The notes under the pieces are model-generated. The model saw only the letters and a program-made list of their open reading frames with translations, was not told the DNA's origin and ran no database searches. Below, piece by piece: positions 16,975 to 26,602 of a stretch of 64,000 bases of DNA (positions are counted from its first letter, which is position 1; each line of letters starts with the position of its first letter). A program made the translations under genes and the position numbers. Source of the stretch: Elusimicrobiota bacterium (lineage in GTDB: Bacteria; Elusimicrobiota; Elusimicrobia; F11); assembly GCA_022072025.1 (NCBI GenBank), contig JAJVIP010000018.1, positions 1-64,000 of the forward strand. The letters run 5' to 3'.

Positions 16975-19353
16975 TTAAGGCTCCTGTTGTCCTTCTTGGT
17001 TCACAAACTCCTGAAGGCGTTTCATTGTGTCATTAAGTTTTTCCCGGTCGATAAGAAAATTCGACTGTCCTAAACTACGCTGCAAGTTCATGAGATCCGT
17101 CAGCGCCACAAACACCGCGTTGGAAGCCCTCTGATCCGCCTCCAGGCTGTTGTTTTGCGCATCAAGCAGATCAACGATCGAGCGGGTTCCCCGAGCGTAA
17201 TTCTTGCTGACCAAAGAGTAATTACGTTGCGATGCTTTGGCGGCATCTTGAGACAATCGGATGGACGGATAGCTGGCTTGTAATGCGTGCAGATTATCGC
17301 GAATCAACTGTTCAATGTTTTGACTCAGCGAATCTCGCTCGGCGCGGAGTTGACTCACAATTGCCTTGGATTTGGAGATTCGCGACAATCGGCCACCGCC
17401 TTCCAGAATAGGAAGTGAAAGATCAACTCCGAGTTGCCAGTAATCTTTGTCTTCTAATTGAAGATTACTGGAAGAGAGTCTTTCCTCATCGAAAACCTGA
17501 TAACCCAGTCCCGTTAACGAAAGGTTTGGCGCGATAAGGCTCCATTTTTCGGATGACAGTTGCCGCTCTTCCGCTTGGACGCGAGCATCCAATTGCGCCA
17601 AATCGGGCGACATCCGGAGCCCTTCTTTAATGAAAAATTGAATCAAGCGCTGAAAGGCTTGATCGTTGTCGACGGTTTTGAAAAATTCCGGCCGACTGAT
17701 CAGAAGTTGAGGATTATCCATTCCGGTTTTCTGGAGCGGATAGCGATCCGCCAACGGCCGGTGCAAAAGAACATTGAGACGGTCATGCGCCTGTTCAACG
17801 CCGGTTTTAGCGGAGAGCACTTTCACCCGCGCGGTGGCGATTTCACTTTCCCAACGCGCAACGTCGGAAGCGTCGGATTTTCCCGCCGACACCCGCGACC
17901 GAGCCAGGCGCAAATTTTCTTGCGCCAATTGCACTCCGTTTTTCTGAACCTCAAGTTGATTTTGAGAGATGAGGACATCAAGAAACTTCGTTACCGCTTG
18001 TTGGACGATATCGAGTTCGAGAGCCCGTTGCTGCGCTTCCAGTGAAACTTGCAATTTCTTTTGGACGGAAAGATTGGCCAGCGCGCTTTCAGAAAAAATA
18101 ACTTGATTGAGTTTAAGCGAACCGGATATGGTGTCTTTTGCCAAGAGGCCGCTGGTGATATAGGGGTAGTCGTCGTTACGAGCCGCATAGTTCAACGTGC
18201 CTTCCAATTGAGGAAAAAGCACGGACCGGACGACTTTGACTTCGCTTTTTCCGGCTTTGACTCCGAGTTGTCCGGCGATAACATCCAGGTTGACGCGCAC
18301 GGCTTCCTGGGCGGCGGATGAAATGGTGAGTTCAGTCCCGGACATTTGAAACTCTTCGTTGACCAGGACCGCGTTTTGAAGGACGTCCCACTTCGGTGCA
18401 AGGCCAATCGCCCGCGCCGTTTTCATGTTAATAGCCAGTTGTATTTTTCGTTCAAAGAGGACCGGCTGGCTCTCGGCCTTTTCGCCGCGCATCACCGCGT
18501 GGACATTAAGTCCCATCTGCCGAATCCGATTGTCCAAGTCGCCTGATGCCACATTGGACGCCAACAAGCCCGCGAAAAGATCGTCTTCGCCGGTGGCGCT
18601 AAACGACGGCAACTTTCGCTCCAGCAAGGCGTCGATCAAATCCTGCCGGTTTTCGCGGTTCAGCCGCGGAAGCGGTGCCACCAAAACCGCCTGGACATCC
18701 GAAGGAATCTTCGCGGCAAAGTCCGACTCTCCGGAGTGGGTGACAAATTTAATCTCGATGCCCGCGTTGCCGGCCTGTTGAATCAACATCTGAGATTGGT
18801 TCTGAATCGACTGATACAAAGCCTCGTCCACAAGGACCGCCAAGCGTTTAAAGGAGGCGACACTCCGGAAGCTTTTGATGACATCGGCAAACCGAGTTTC
18901 GGTGGTTAGATAATTGAGGTTGGATATGCCGCTTCCCTCACCCTTTTGGGGTAGCTCGGGCTTGAGCGCATTCGTGACAAAGGGAGCGAATGTGGACTTT
19001 CGAAAAGTTTTCCGCTGGGCAGCCTGCTGACTGGCCGCAAATCCGAGAACCAGCACGGCATCAACATTTCGATCGTTGTTCGCCTGGTCAAGCGCCGCCT
19101 CAATTCCCTTGGCCGACCAATTCCCGTTCCATTGTTTCGTCGGAGGCGCGTTGATCTGAAATTCGTTTTCAGTCAGTGTCGTTAGTTCTTTCAAAAACGC
19201 CGATTTGATTTCTTCGGTTTTTTCGGCGGGACCGTCGGTAACGATGCCCACGGTGAACTTTCTTTCTGCGAACGCGGAAGTGAGGGGCAGCAAGCCGATA
19301 AACATGGCCCAAACAAAGACATGGGCACGTAGTAGTTGCGGGGTTCGATTCAT
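16975..19353 (-). CDS. TolC-family outer-membrane factor fused to an N-terminal periplasmic binding-protein-like domain
   Basis: A 792-residue protein with a signal peptide (cleavage near residue 29). Residues about 33-335 form a type 1 periplasmic-binding fold of the ABC_sub_bind kind (KFTVGIVTDGPAEKTEE, VDAVLVLGFAASQQA, RLAVLVDEALYQS, AVLVAPLPRLNR). Residues about 345-770 are a duplicated outer-membrane efflux domain with long helices and strand regions (LKLNQVIFSESAL, LPILEGGGRLSRI, NYARGTRSIVDLLDAQNNSLEA). Common TolC proteins are 420-490 residues, so the fusion nearly doubles the length. It is the first gene of the exporter operon and the gap to the adaptor is 3 bases. Confidence 0.85.
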   Translation of the reverse strand: MNRTPQLLRAHVFVWAMFIGLLPLTSAFAERKFTVGIVTDGPAEKTEEIKSAFLKELTTLTENEFQINAPPTKQWNGNWSAKGIEAALDQANNDRNVDAVLVLGFAASQQAAQRKTFRKSTFAPFVTNALKPELPQKGEGSGISNLNYLTTETRFADVIKSFRSVASFKRLAVLVDEALYQSIQNQSQMLIQQAGNAGIEIKFVTHSGESDFAAKIPSDVQAVLVAPLPRLNRENRQDLIDALLERKLPSFSATGEDDLFAGLLASNVASGDLDNRIRQMGLNVHAVMRGEKAESQPVLFERKIQLAINMKTARAIGLAPKWDVLQNAVLVNEEFQMSGTELTISSAAQEAVRVNLDVIAGQLGVKAGKSEVKVVRSVLFPQLEGTLNYAARNDDYPYITSGLLAKDTISGSLKLNQVIFSESALANLSVQKKLQVSLEAQQRALELDIVQQAVTKFLDVLISQNQLEVQKNGVQLAQENLRLARSRVSAGKSDASDVARWESEIATARVKVLSAKTGVEQAHDRLNVLLHRPLADRYPLQKTGMDNPQLLISRPEFFKTVDNDQAFQRLIQFFIKEGLRMSPDLAQLDARVQAEERQLSSEKWSLIAPNLSLTGLGYQVFDEERLSSSNLQLEDKDYWQLGVDLSLPILEGGGRLSRISKSKAIVSQLRAERDSLSQNIEQLIRDNLHALQASYPSIRLSQDAAKASQRNYSLVSKNYARGTRSIVDLLDAQNNSLEADQRASNAVFVALTDLMNLQRSLGQSNFLIDREKLNDTMKRLQEFVNQEGQQEP

Positions 19354-19382
19354 AAGAATTCCATTACACCAAGCGGCTCTGC

Positions 19383-21794
19383 TTATTTCGCAGGTACCGC
19401 TTCGTTTGTGCGCGCTCCTTTTTCAAGACGATCTTTTAGCGGGGCCCATTTCCAATTGCGGATTTCCGGCATATCCTCGCCGTGTTCCGCAATGTAGTGC
19501 TTGTGTTCGACCAGTTTGTCGTGAAGGATTTGTTTTAAATGGGCGCCTTTCGAGCCGATCTTGGGAACACGATCGATCACGTCCGCGGCAAGATGAAACC
19601 GGTCCAAATCGTTCATCACCACCATGTCAAAAGGAGTGCTGGTGGTCCCTTCCTCTTTATAACCGCGGACATGCAGATTTGAGTGATTGGTGCGCCGGTA
19701 GGCCAAGCGATGTATAAGCCAAGGGTAACCGTGGTAAGCAAATATAATCGGCTTATCCGTGGTGAAAAGTTGATCGAACGTTTTGTCCGGCAACCCGTGC
19801 GGGTGTTCCGTGGGTGGTTGTAATTTCATGAGATCGACAACGTTGACCACGCGAATCTTGAGATCCGGGAACTCCTTGCGAAGAATTTGAACGGCCGCCA
19901 GCGTTTCCATGGTAGGAACGTCTCCGCAACAGGCCATCACAACATCGGGTTCCGAGCCTTGATCATTGCTGGCCCAATTCCAAATGCCGATTCCTGCGGT
20001 GCAATGCTTGATCGCCGCTTCCATATCGAGCCATTGGTGAGACGGCTGTTTTCCTGCCACCACAACATTGACGTAATTGCGGCTTTTTAAGCAGTGATTT
20101 GTCACCGACAGCAGTGTGTTGGCGTCCGGCGGCAAATAGATGCGAACCACTTCGGACTTTTTGTTCACAACATGATCGATGAACCCGGGATCTTGATGAC
20201 TAAATCCATTGTGGTCTTGTCGCCAAACATGAGAGCTCAACAAATAGTTGAAAGAAGCAATAGGCCGGCGCCACGGAATATGACGTGTCGTCTTCAGCCA
20301 CTTGGCGTGTTGATTGAACATGGAGTCGATGATGTGAATAAACGCTTCGTAACAGTTGAAGAACCCATGGCGTCCCGTCAAAAGATAGCCTTCCAGCCAT
20401 CCTTGACAGAGATGTTCGCTCAAAACTTCCATCACGCGTCCATCGGGTGACAAGTTTTCGTCCTTCGGCAAAATTTCATCCATGAATGTTCGTTTCGTCA
20501 CTTCAAAGATCGCCGCCCATCGATTGGACGCGGTTTCATCGGGGCCGAACACTCGGAAGTTCGTCATGTTCATTTTCATGACATCGCGCAAGAATTTCCC
20601 TTGCACGCGCGTGGCTTCTCCAATCACGCCGCCGGGAGCAGGAACATCAACAGCGTAGGATTTGAAATCAGGCAAGCGCAGTTCTTTGAGCAGCTGTCCT
20701 CCATTTGTATGGGGATTTGCGCTCATTCGCTTGTCGCCTTTCGGGGCAAGCGCGGCCAATTCGGATTTCAGTTTTCCACTCTTATCGAACAGCTCTTCTG
20801 GTTTGTAGCTTTTCATCCATTTTTCGAGGATCTTAATGTGGTCCGGTCGATCCATTTCTCCCATCGGCACTTGGTGAGAGCGGAACGTGTCTTCGACGAG
20901 TTTTCCATCAACTTTATTGGGACCTGTCCAGCCTTTGGGAGACCTGAGAACAATCATCGGCCAAATCGGACGGGAGGGAGATTTTTCTTTTCGAGCTCGA
21001 GATTGAATCGCCTTGATGTCGCGAACGACCTCGTCCATGGTCTGAGCCATGGCTTGGTGCATTTTCATCGGATCATCGCCCTCAACAAAGTAAGGTTTAT
21101 GGCCATATCCTTCGAGCAAGGACTGGAGTTCTTTCTTCGGCATGCGCGCCAGAACCGTTGGATTGGCGATTTTGTAGCCGTTCAAATGGAGAATAGGGAG
21201 CACCACGCCATCCCGTGCAGGATTAAGAAATTTATTTGAATGCCAACTTGCGGCCAGAGGCCCTGTCTCGGCCTCTCCGTCGCCAATGACGCAGGCCGCA
21301 ATCAGGTCGGGATTGTCGAAAACGGCTCCGTAAGCATGGACCAAAGCGTATCCCAGTTCGCCGCCTTCATGGATGGAGCCGGGCGTTTCCGGCGCGACAT
21401 GACTCGGCACTCCGCCAGGGAAGGAAAATTGTTTGAATAATTTTCGCATCCCTTCCTCGTCCTCAGTGATATTGGGATAGACTTCTGTGTAGGTTTTTTC
21501 CAAATAGGCACAAGCGACAAGGCTGGGCCCCCCGTGGCCGGGGCCGGTGATGTAAATCATGTTCAGGTCATGCTCATTTATCACTCGGTTGAGATGCACG
21601 TACAGAAAATTAAGTCCGGGGCTGGTTCCCCAATGACCAAGCAGGCGGGGTTTGATATGTTCTTTGACGAGTGGTTTTTTGAGTAACGGGTTATTGAGGA
21701 GATAGATTTGCCCCACCGATAAATAATTTGTGGCCCGCCAGTAAGCATCCATTTTGGTGAGCAAATCTTTAGAAACGGGTGACTTTCTTTTCAT
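19383..21794 (-). CDS. xfp: Xylulose-5-phosphate/fructose-6-phosphate phosphoketolase
   Basis: An 803-residue ThDP enzyme of the usual phosphoketolase length. It splits xylulose-5-P or fructose-6-P with phosphate into acetyl phosphate plus glyceraldehyde-3-P or erythrose-4-P. Visible family segments include [19 protein letters not shown], the ThDP-binding [20 protein letters not shown], and [37 protein letters not shown] 21794 follows AGGAGG. The acetate kinase gene lies 25 bases upstream on the same strand, so acetyl phosphate can go directly to acetate and ATP. Confidence 0.97.
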   Translation of the reverse strand: MKRKSPVSKDLLTKMDAYWRATNYLSVGQIYLLNNPLLKKPLVKEHIKPRLLGHWGTSPGLNFLYVHLNRVINEHDLNMIYITGPGHGGPSLVACAYLEKTYTEVYPNITEDEEGMRKLFKQFSFPGGVPSHVAPETPGSIHEGGELGYALVHAYGAVFDNPDLIAACVIGDGEAETGPLAASWHSNKFLNPARDGVVLPILHLNGYKIANPTVLARMPKKELQSLLEGYGHKPYFVEGDDPMKMHQAMAQTMDEVVRDIKAIQSRARKEKSPSRPIWPMIVLRSPKGWTGPNKVDGKLVEDTFRSHQVPMGEMDRPDHIKILEKWMKSYKPEELFDKSGKLKSELAALAPKGDKRMSANPHTNGGQLLKELRLPDFKSYAVDVPAPGGVIGEATRVQGKFLRDVMKMNMTNFRVFGPDETASNRWAAIFEVTKRTFMDEILPKDENLSPDGRVMEVLSEHLCQGWLEGYLLTGRHGFFNCYEAFIHIIDSMFNQHAKWLKTTRHIPWRRPIASFNYLLSSHVWRQDHNGFSHQDPGFIDHVVNKKSEVVRIYLPPDANTLLSVTNHCLKSRNYVNVVVAGKQPSHQWLDMEAAIKHCTAGIGIWNWASNDQGSEPDVVMACCGDVPTMETLAAVQILRKEFPDLKIRVVNVVDLMKLQPPTEHPHGLPDKTFDQLFTTDKPIIFAYHGYPWLIHRLAYRRTNHSNLHVRGYKEEGTTSTPFDMVVMNDLDRFHLAADVIDRVPKIGSKGAHLKQILHDKLVEHKHYIAEHGEDMPEIRNWKWAPLKDRLEKGARTNEAVPAK

Positions 21795-21819
21795 GTAAGT
21801 GATCCTCCTGAAAGTTGAC

Positions 21820-22986
21820 TTAAACCTTCTTCAAAAACAAAAAAACCGAACGAGCAATTTCGATTTCCTCGTCGGTATGAATAACGCGAACGGCTACCCG
21901 TGAGTTATTTTTGGATATAAGGGGTCTGTTGGATTTATTTCTTCGCAGATCTAACGCCACTCCCAAGGGAAGTAGCCAACGACCAATCCGTTCTCTTACA
22001 TCCGGAGAATTTTCTCCGATCCCGCCAGAGAAAACCAAGGTTCCGAGTCCACCGAGGGAAATTGTCAAAGCTCCAATGGCTTTTGCTATTTGATAACAGA
22101 AATGATCAATAGCTTCGCCCGCTCGACGGTCGCTTCGCCGTCTGCGAAGCAAGTCCCTCAAGTCAGAGCTGGTTTCGGAAATGCCAAGAAGCCCAGATTT
22201 TTCGTTTACCATATTGTGAAATTGTCGTAAAGTGAACCGTTTTACTTTAATCAGATACGACACGAGCCCGGGATCCAGATCTCCAGATCGTGTGCTCATG
22301 GGAACGCCGGATGCGGGAGTAAAGGACATCGTCGTGTCTATGCTTTTGCCGTTTTTTACGGCTGTCAGGCTGCAGCCGTTTCCAAGATGCGCGACGATCA
22401 CATTCGCTTTTACGTCTCGACGTTTTTCGGCTCGAGCCAGTTCACGCATTAGATAAGCGCAAGAAATTCCATGGAACCCATAACGTTCAATTCCCCAACG
22501 GGTCAGTTGGCGTGGAAGAGCAAGTCGTTTGGAACGGTCCGGCATGGTTCGGTGAAATGCGGTGTCGAAGCAGGCGATTTGAGGAACGGCGGGAAAGCGA
22601 TGTTGAAGTTCTTTGACAAGGCGAATTTGAGTCGGCAGGTGTTCCGGCATAAAAAATCGAAGCCGGTTAATTTCATTGAGAATAGAAGGCGTCAACAGCG
22701 TTGGTTCACTTCGATGTTGCCCGCCGTGAACGATCCGATGACCAATCGCAAGCAATTGATGATCGCCGATCATCGTTTTCAACTGCCCAGATAACTTGGT
22801 GATTATTGCTCGAGGATCGCTTTTATTGGTGCGGTCCAGATGCCCGCTGGCTATGCGCTCGAGCCGATGGTCAGCACCAAATAGCGCAAATTTAATCGAA
22901 GACGATCCGGAGTTGATAACGAGTGCTACAGGGCTTGACGGATTGATGCCTTTTGTTAGCGCTTGATGGATCTCCTTATTATTCAT
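21820..22986 (-). CDS. ackA: Acetate kinase
   Basis: A 388-residue ASKHA kinase making ATP and acetate from acetyl phosphate. Motifs seen: [14 protein letters not shown] at the N-terminus, [75 protein letters not shown], and [14 protein letters not shown]. It forms a two-gene operon with phosphoketolase. The 93 bases between its start and the divergent dehydrogenase gene must hold both promoters. Confidence 0.97.
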   Translation of the reverse strand: MNNKEIHQALTKGINPSSPVALVINSGSSSIKFALFGADHRLERIASGHLDRTNKSDPRAIITKLSGQLKTMIGDHQLLAIGHRIVHGGQHRSEPTLLTPSILNEINRLRFFMPEHLPTQIRLVKELQHRFPAVPQIACFDTAFHRTMPDRSKRLALPRQLTRWGIERYGFHGISCAYLMRELARAEKRRDVKANVIVAHLGNGCSLTAVKNGKSIDTTMSFTPASGVPMSTRSGDLDPGLVSYLIKVKRFTLRQFHNMVNEKSGLLGISETSSDLRDLLRRRRSDRRAGEAIDHFCYQIAKAIGALTISLGGLGTLVFSGGIGENSPDVRERIGRWLLPLGVALDLRRNKSNRPLISKNNSRVAVRVIHTDEEIEIARSVFLFLKKV

Positions 22987-23079
22987 CCTTTTACCGATAG
23001 CAAGTCAATGCTCGAATGTCCAGTGGACTTTGGGCTAATAGGAAGCGATGGATGAAATTTTGTAGATCGGTTCAAATTT

Positions 23080-24117
23080 ATGATTACAGTCTCAGTTTAC
23101 GATACCAAACCTTATGACCGCGACGCGCTGATAGAAGCGTCTAAGGGACAGGGAATTGAATGGCGCTTTGTCGATTTTCGACTCAGCGCCGAGACGGCTC
23201 TTTCGTCGGAAGGATCTAGTGCGGTTTGTGTTTTTGTAAATGACCAAGTGGATCGACCTTGCCTGGAGGCTTTGAAACGCTTGGGGGTGCGTTTGGTCGT
23301 GTTGCGTTGCACCGGATATAACAATGTCGACTTAAAAGCCGCGGCTGAAATGGGAATCGCTGTCACCCGGGCGGCGTCCTACTCTCCTTATGCCGTCGCC
23401 GAACATGCGGTGGCGCTTTTACTCACTTTGAATAGAAAAGTACACCGCTCCTACAATCGTGTGCGCGAGCAGAATTTTTCACTGCATGGTCTCGTGGGTT
23501 TTGATCTACACGGCAAAACGGCCGGCTTGATTGGAACCGGTCGCATTGGCCGCGTCATGGGAGAAATTTTGCGGGGCTTTGGAATGACGGTTCTCGCCTA
23601 TGACCCGTTTCCCACAAATGATTGGGCCAAGCGATTTGGGGTTCAGTACGTGGAACCGAAAACCTTGGCCTCCCGCAGCGATGTTGTGTCTTTGCACATT
23701 CCGTTAACACCAGAGACGCATCACATCATCCGTCGCGAGACGTTGGCCCTCATGAAACCTGGCGCGCTGTTAATAAATGTCAGCCGCGGAAAACTCATCG
23801 ACACAAAAGATTTGATTGAGGCGCTAAAGTCAGGTCAATTGGGCGGCGTCGGTTTGGATGTATACGAAGAGGAAGAGGGCATATTCTTTGAGGATTTGTC
23901 TGGTCGCGTGTTGCAGGATGATGAGTTGGCGCGACTCCTCACGTTCCCCAATGTTGTTGTCACCGCCCATCAGGCGTTCCTGACGCAGGATGCGTTATCC
24001 GACATCGCGCGAATTACGGTGAAAAATTTATTGGCCTTATCCAGTGGAAGCTCTTATGTGGAAGGCACGACGCTGGACAGTTCGGTTCCAGGGCCAGCAA
24101 TTTCAAAAGTCATTTAA
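23080..24117 (+). CDS. ldhA: D-lactate dehydrogenase-like 2-hydroxyacid dehydrogenase
   Basis: A 345-residue NAD-dependent 2-hydroxyacid dehydrogenase. The Rossmann motif GLIGTGRIGRVMGE is at about 148; catalytic Arg (NVSRGKLID), Glu (DVYEEEEG) and His (TAHQAFLT) are present. The EEEGIFFEDLSGRVLQDDELARLL segment is characteristic of the LdhA-type fermentative D-lactate dehydrogenases. It reduces pyruvate to D-lactate. No clear Shine-Dalgarno precedes the ATG. It leads a + strand unit with glycogen phosphorylase and debranching enzyme. Confidence 0.9.
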   Translation: MITVSVYDTKPYDRDALIEASKGQGIEWRFVDFRLSAETALSSEGSSAVCVFVNDQVDRPCLEALKRLGVRLVVLRCTGYNNVDLKAAAEMGIAVTRAASYSPYAVAEHAVALLLTLNRKVHRSYNRVREQNFSLHGLVGFDLHGKTAGLIGTGRIGRVMGEILRGFGMTVLAYDPFPTNDWAKRFGVQYVEPKTLASRSDVVSLHIPLTPETHHIIRRETLALMKPGALLINVSRGKLIDTKDLIEALKSGQLGGVGLDVYEEEEGIFFEDLSGRVLQDDELARLLTFPNVVVTAHQAFLTQDALSDIARITVKNLLALSSGSSYVEGTTLDSSVPGPAISKVI

Positions 24118-24130
24118 GGAGGACCTTTTT

Positions 24131-26602
24131 ATGAAAACCATCGATGAAGTTATGCATCAAAAACCAGCGCTCGATTCCGTCCCTCTTTTCGGCAGTGAAC
24201 AAGCATTGTATGAGCGACATATAACCTTTGACAACGTTGTCGCTCTGAAAGACTCTTCGGCACGCGATCGATTTGAAGCCGTGGCTCGTTCGGTGAGAGA
24301 TTTATTGTCGCAGCGCTGGATCGCGACGGAAGCCGCTTACCAACGGAAAAATACAAAACGCGTTTATTATCTTTCGATGGAATTTCTCATTGGGCGGATG
24401 CTTTCCAATAACATCACAAATTTATTGCTCGAACCCACGTTTGCTGAATTCGTGCGGGAAAAAGGACTCGATCCAATTGAGCTTATCGAAGAAGAACCGG
24501 ATGCCGGTTTGGGAAACGGTGGATTGGGGCGTTTGGCCGCTTGTTTTTTGGATTCCATGGCGACGTTGGGAATTCCCGGCATGGGCTATGGACTCCGTTA
24601 TGAGTATGGAATCTTCAAGCAATTAATCGCAAAGGGCTGGCAACAAGAACAGCCCGATCACTGGTTAAGACGGGCCGACCCATGGGAAGTGGCGCGGCCT
24701 CAAGAGGCAGTGAAAGTGAATTTGAACGCCTCTTTTGAGATTCAGGATGGCGAACTAAAAGTTTTGCCCGGACGGCCGTCCACGTGGATTGGACTTCCTT
24801 ATGACCGGCCAGTCGTTGGATACGGGGCTCGCCACATCAACACGTTACGCCTGTGGTCGGCAGGTACTCCTGATTTTTTTGACTTTGCTCAGTTCGGAAG
24901 CGGAGATTTTGTTGGAGCCCTGAGTGAAAATCTGGCTGCTGAAACATTGACTCGCGTTTTGTATCCCGATGATTCGACCCAAAAGGGGCAGGGATTACGA
25001 TTCGCGCAAGAGTACTTTTTGGTGGCCTGTTCACTCGCGGATATGATCCGGCGCTTCCGAAAAAGCGGAAATGATTGGGGTCAGCTACCGAAAAAAGCGG
25101 CGATTCAAATGAACGACACTCATCCGGCCATGGCGGTGCCGGAACTCATGCGCATTCTGCTGGATGAGGCGCATTTGGATTGGGATCAAGCTTGGGATCT
25201 CACGGTGAATACACTGGCCTACACCAACCATACCTTGTTGCCGGAAGCGCTGGAAAAATGGCCGGTCACATGGTTTGAAAATATCATTCCGCGCGTATTG
25301 GAAATTACCTACGAAATCAACCGCCGTTTCTTATCAGCGGCGCGTTCCCGTTATTCAAAGAACGAAGATCGCATTCAAAAAATGAGTCTGATTGAAGAGG
25401 GGCGAGAGCGCAAAATCAGAATGGCCAATCTGTCCATCGTCGGATCGCACAGCACCAACGGCGTGGCCGCCCTTCATTCCGAATTGCTTAAGAAAAATGT
25501 GGTGCCTGAATTTGCCGACTTCTTTCCGGAAAGGTTTAACAACAAGACCAACGGCGCTACCCAACGGCGTTTTTTGTTGATGGCTAACCCGGCTCTATCG
25601 AATCTCATAACAGAATCCATCGGAGACAAGTGGATAACCGATCTCGAGCAATTGAAGAAACTTGCGCCCCTGGCAAAGGATGCTGCTTTCCAAGAAAAAT
25701 TCCGCAACGCAAAATTCCAAGCCAAAGAACGATTTGTCGCTTGGACCAAGAATTCATTGGGTGTGGCCATTGACCCGTCGCACATCTTTGACAGCCAAAT
25801 AAAAAGGATTCACGAATACAAGCGGCAGTTATTGAATGCCCTTCATGTGGTGCTGCTTTATCACCGACTTCGCGAGAATCCTAAAGCCGATTTTGTCCCG
25901 CGCACGTTCTTTTTTGCGGGCAAAGCCGCTCCTGCTTACCGTTTCGCCAAACTCGTGATCAAGTTTATTAACAACATTGCGGGAACGGTGCAGGGAGATC
26001 CGGCGGTACGAGGACGATTGAACGTCGTATACATTCCAGATTATCGTGTTTCTGTCGCTGAGAGGCTCATTCCAGCCAGCGAGGTCTCAGAGCAGATCTC
26101 GACCGCGGGCTACGAAGCCAGTGGAACCAGCAACATGAAATTCATGATGAATGGTGCCCTAACGATAGGGACGCGTGATGGCGCGACGATCGAAATGGCG
26201 GAGGCTGCGGGAGAAGAGAATTTCTTCTTGTTCGGTCTCAATGCGGAACAAGTGAGCAGTTCGAGGGGCTGGTACAACCCGCGATGGCATTATGAAAATG
26301 AGCCTGAAATTCGGGCCGTCATTGATTTAATTCGTTCGAATCATTTCAGTCGACACGAAGCTGGCATCTTTGATCCCCTTCTCAACGTGCTTCTTCATGA
26401 TGGCGATTATTATATGCATCTGGCAGATTTCTCTGCATATGCGAAAGCTCAAGAACAGGTAGCTACAGTCTATAAACAACCCAAAGAATGGTTACGCCGA
26501 GCCATTCTTAATGTCGCCAGCTCCGGCTTGTTTTCGAGCGATCGAACCATCCAACAATATGCCGACGACATTTGGAAAACCAAAACTTGCGCCGTTGACT
26601 AA
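24131..26602 (+). CDS. glgP: Glycogen/maltodextrin phosphorylase
   Basis: An 823-residue GT35 phosphorylase releasing glucose-1-P from alpha-1,4-glucan. ATG 24131 is placed after AAGGAGG; longer readings would run into the dehydrogenase gene. Family motifs: RVYYLSMEFLIGRML, PDAGLGNGGLGRLAACFLDS, DTHPAMAVPELMR, and the PLP-site EASGTSNMKFMMNGALTIG with its Lys. The gene follows ldhA by 13 bases and overlaps the start region of glgX. Confidence 0.97.
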   Translation: MKTIDEVMHQKPALDSVPLFGSEQALYERHITFDNVVALKDSSARDRFEAVARSVRDLLSQRWIATEAAYQRKNTKRVYYLSMEFLIGRMLSNNITNLLLEPTFAEFVREKGLDPIELIEEEPDAGLGNGGLGRLAACFLDSMATLGIPGMGYGLRYEYGIFKQLIAKGWQQEQPDHWLRRADPWEVARPQEAVKVNLNASFEIQDGELKVLPGRPSTWIGLPYDRPVVGYGARHINTLRLWSAGTPDFFDFAQFGSGDFVGALSENLAAETLTRVLYPDDSTQKGQGLRFAQEYFLVACSLADMIRRFRKSGNDWGQLPKKAAIQMNDTHPAMAVPELMRILLDEAHLDWDQAWDLTVNTLAYTNHTLLPEALEKWPVTWFENIIPRVLEITYEINRRFLSAARSRYSKNEDRIQKMSLIEEGRERKIRMANLSIVGSHSTNGVAALHSELLKKNVVPEFADFFPERFNNKTNGATQRRFLLMANPALSNLITESIGDKWITDLEQLKKLAPLAKDAAFQEKFRNAKFQAKERFVAWTKNSLGVAIDPSHIFDSQIKRIHEYKRQLLNALHVVLLYHRLRENPKADFVPRTFFFAGKAAPAYRFAKLVIKFINNIAGTVQGDPAVRGRLNVVYIPDYRVSVAERLIPASEVSEQISTAGYEASGTSNMKFMMNGALTIGTRDGATIEMAEAAGEENFFLFGLNAEQVSSSRGWYNPRWHYENEPEIRAVIDLIRSNHFSRHEAGIFDPLLNVLLHDGDYYMHLADFSAYAKAQEQVATVYKQPKEWLRRAILNVASSGLFSSDRTIQQYADDIWKTKTCAVD

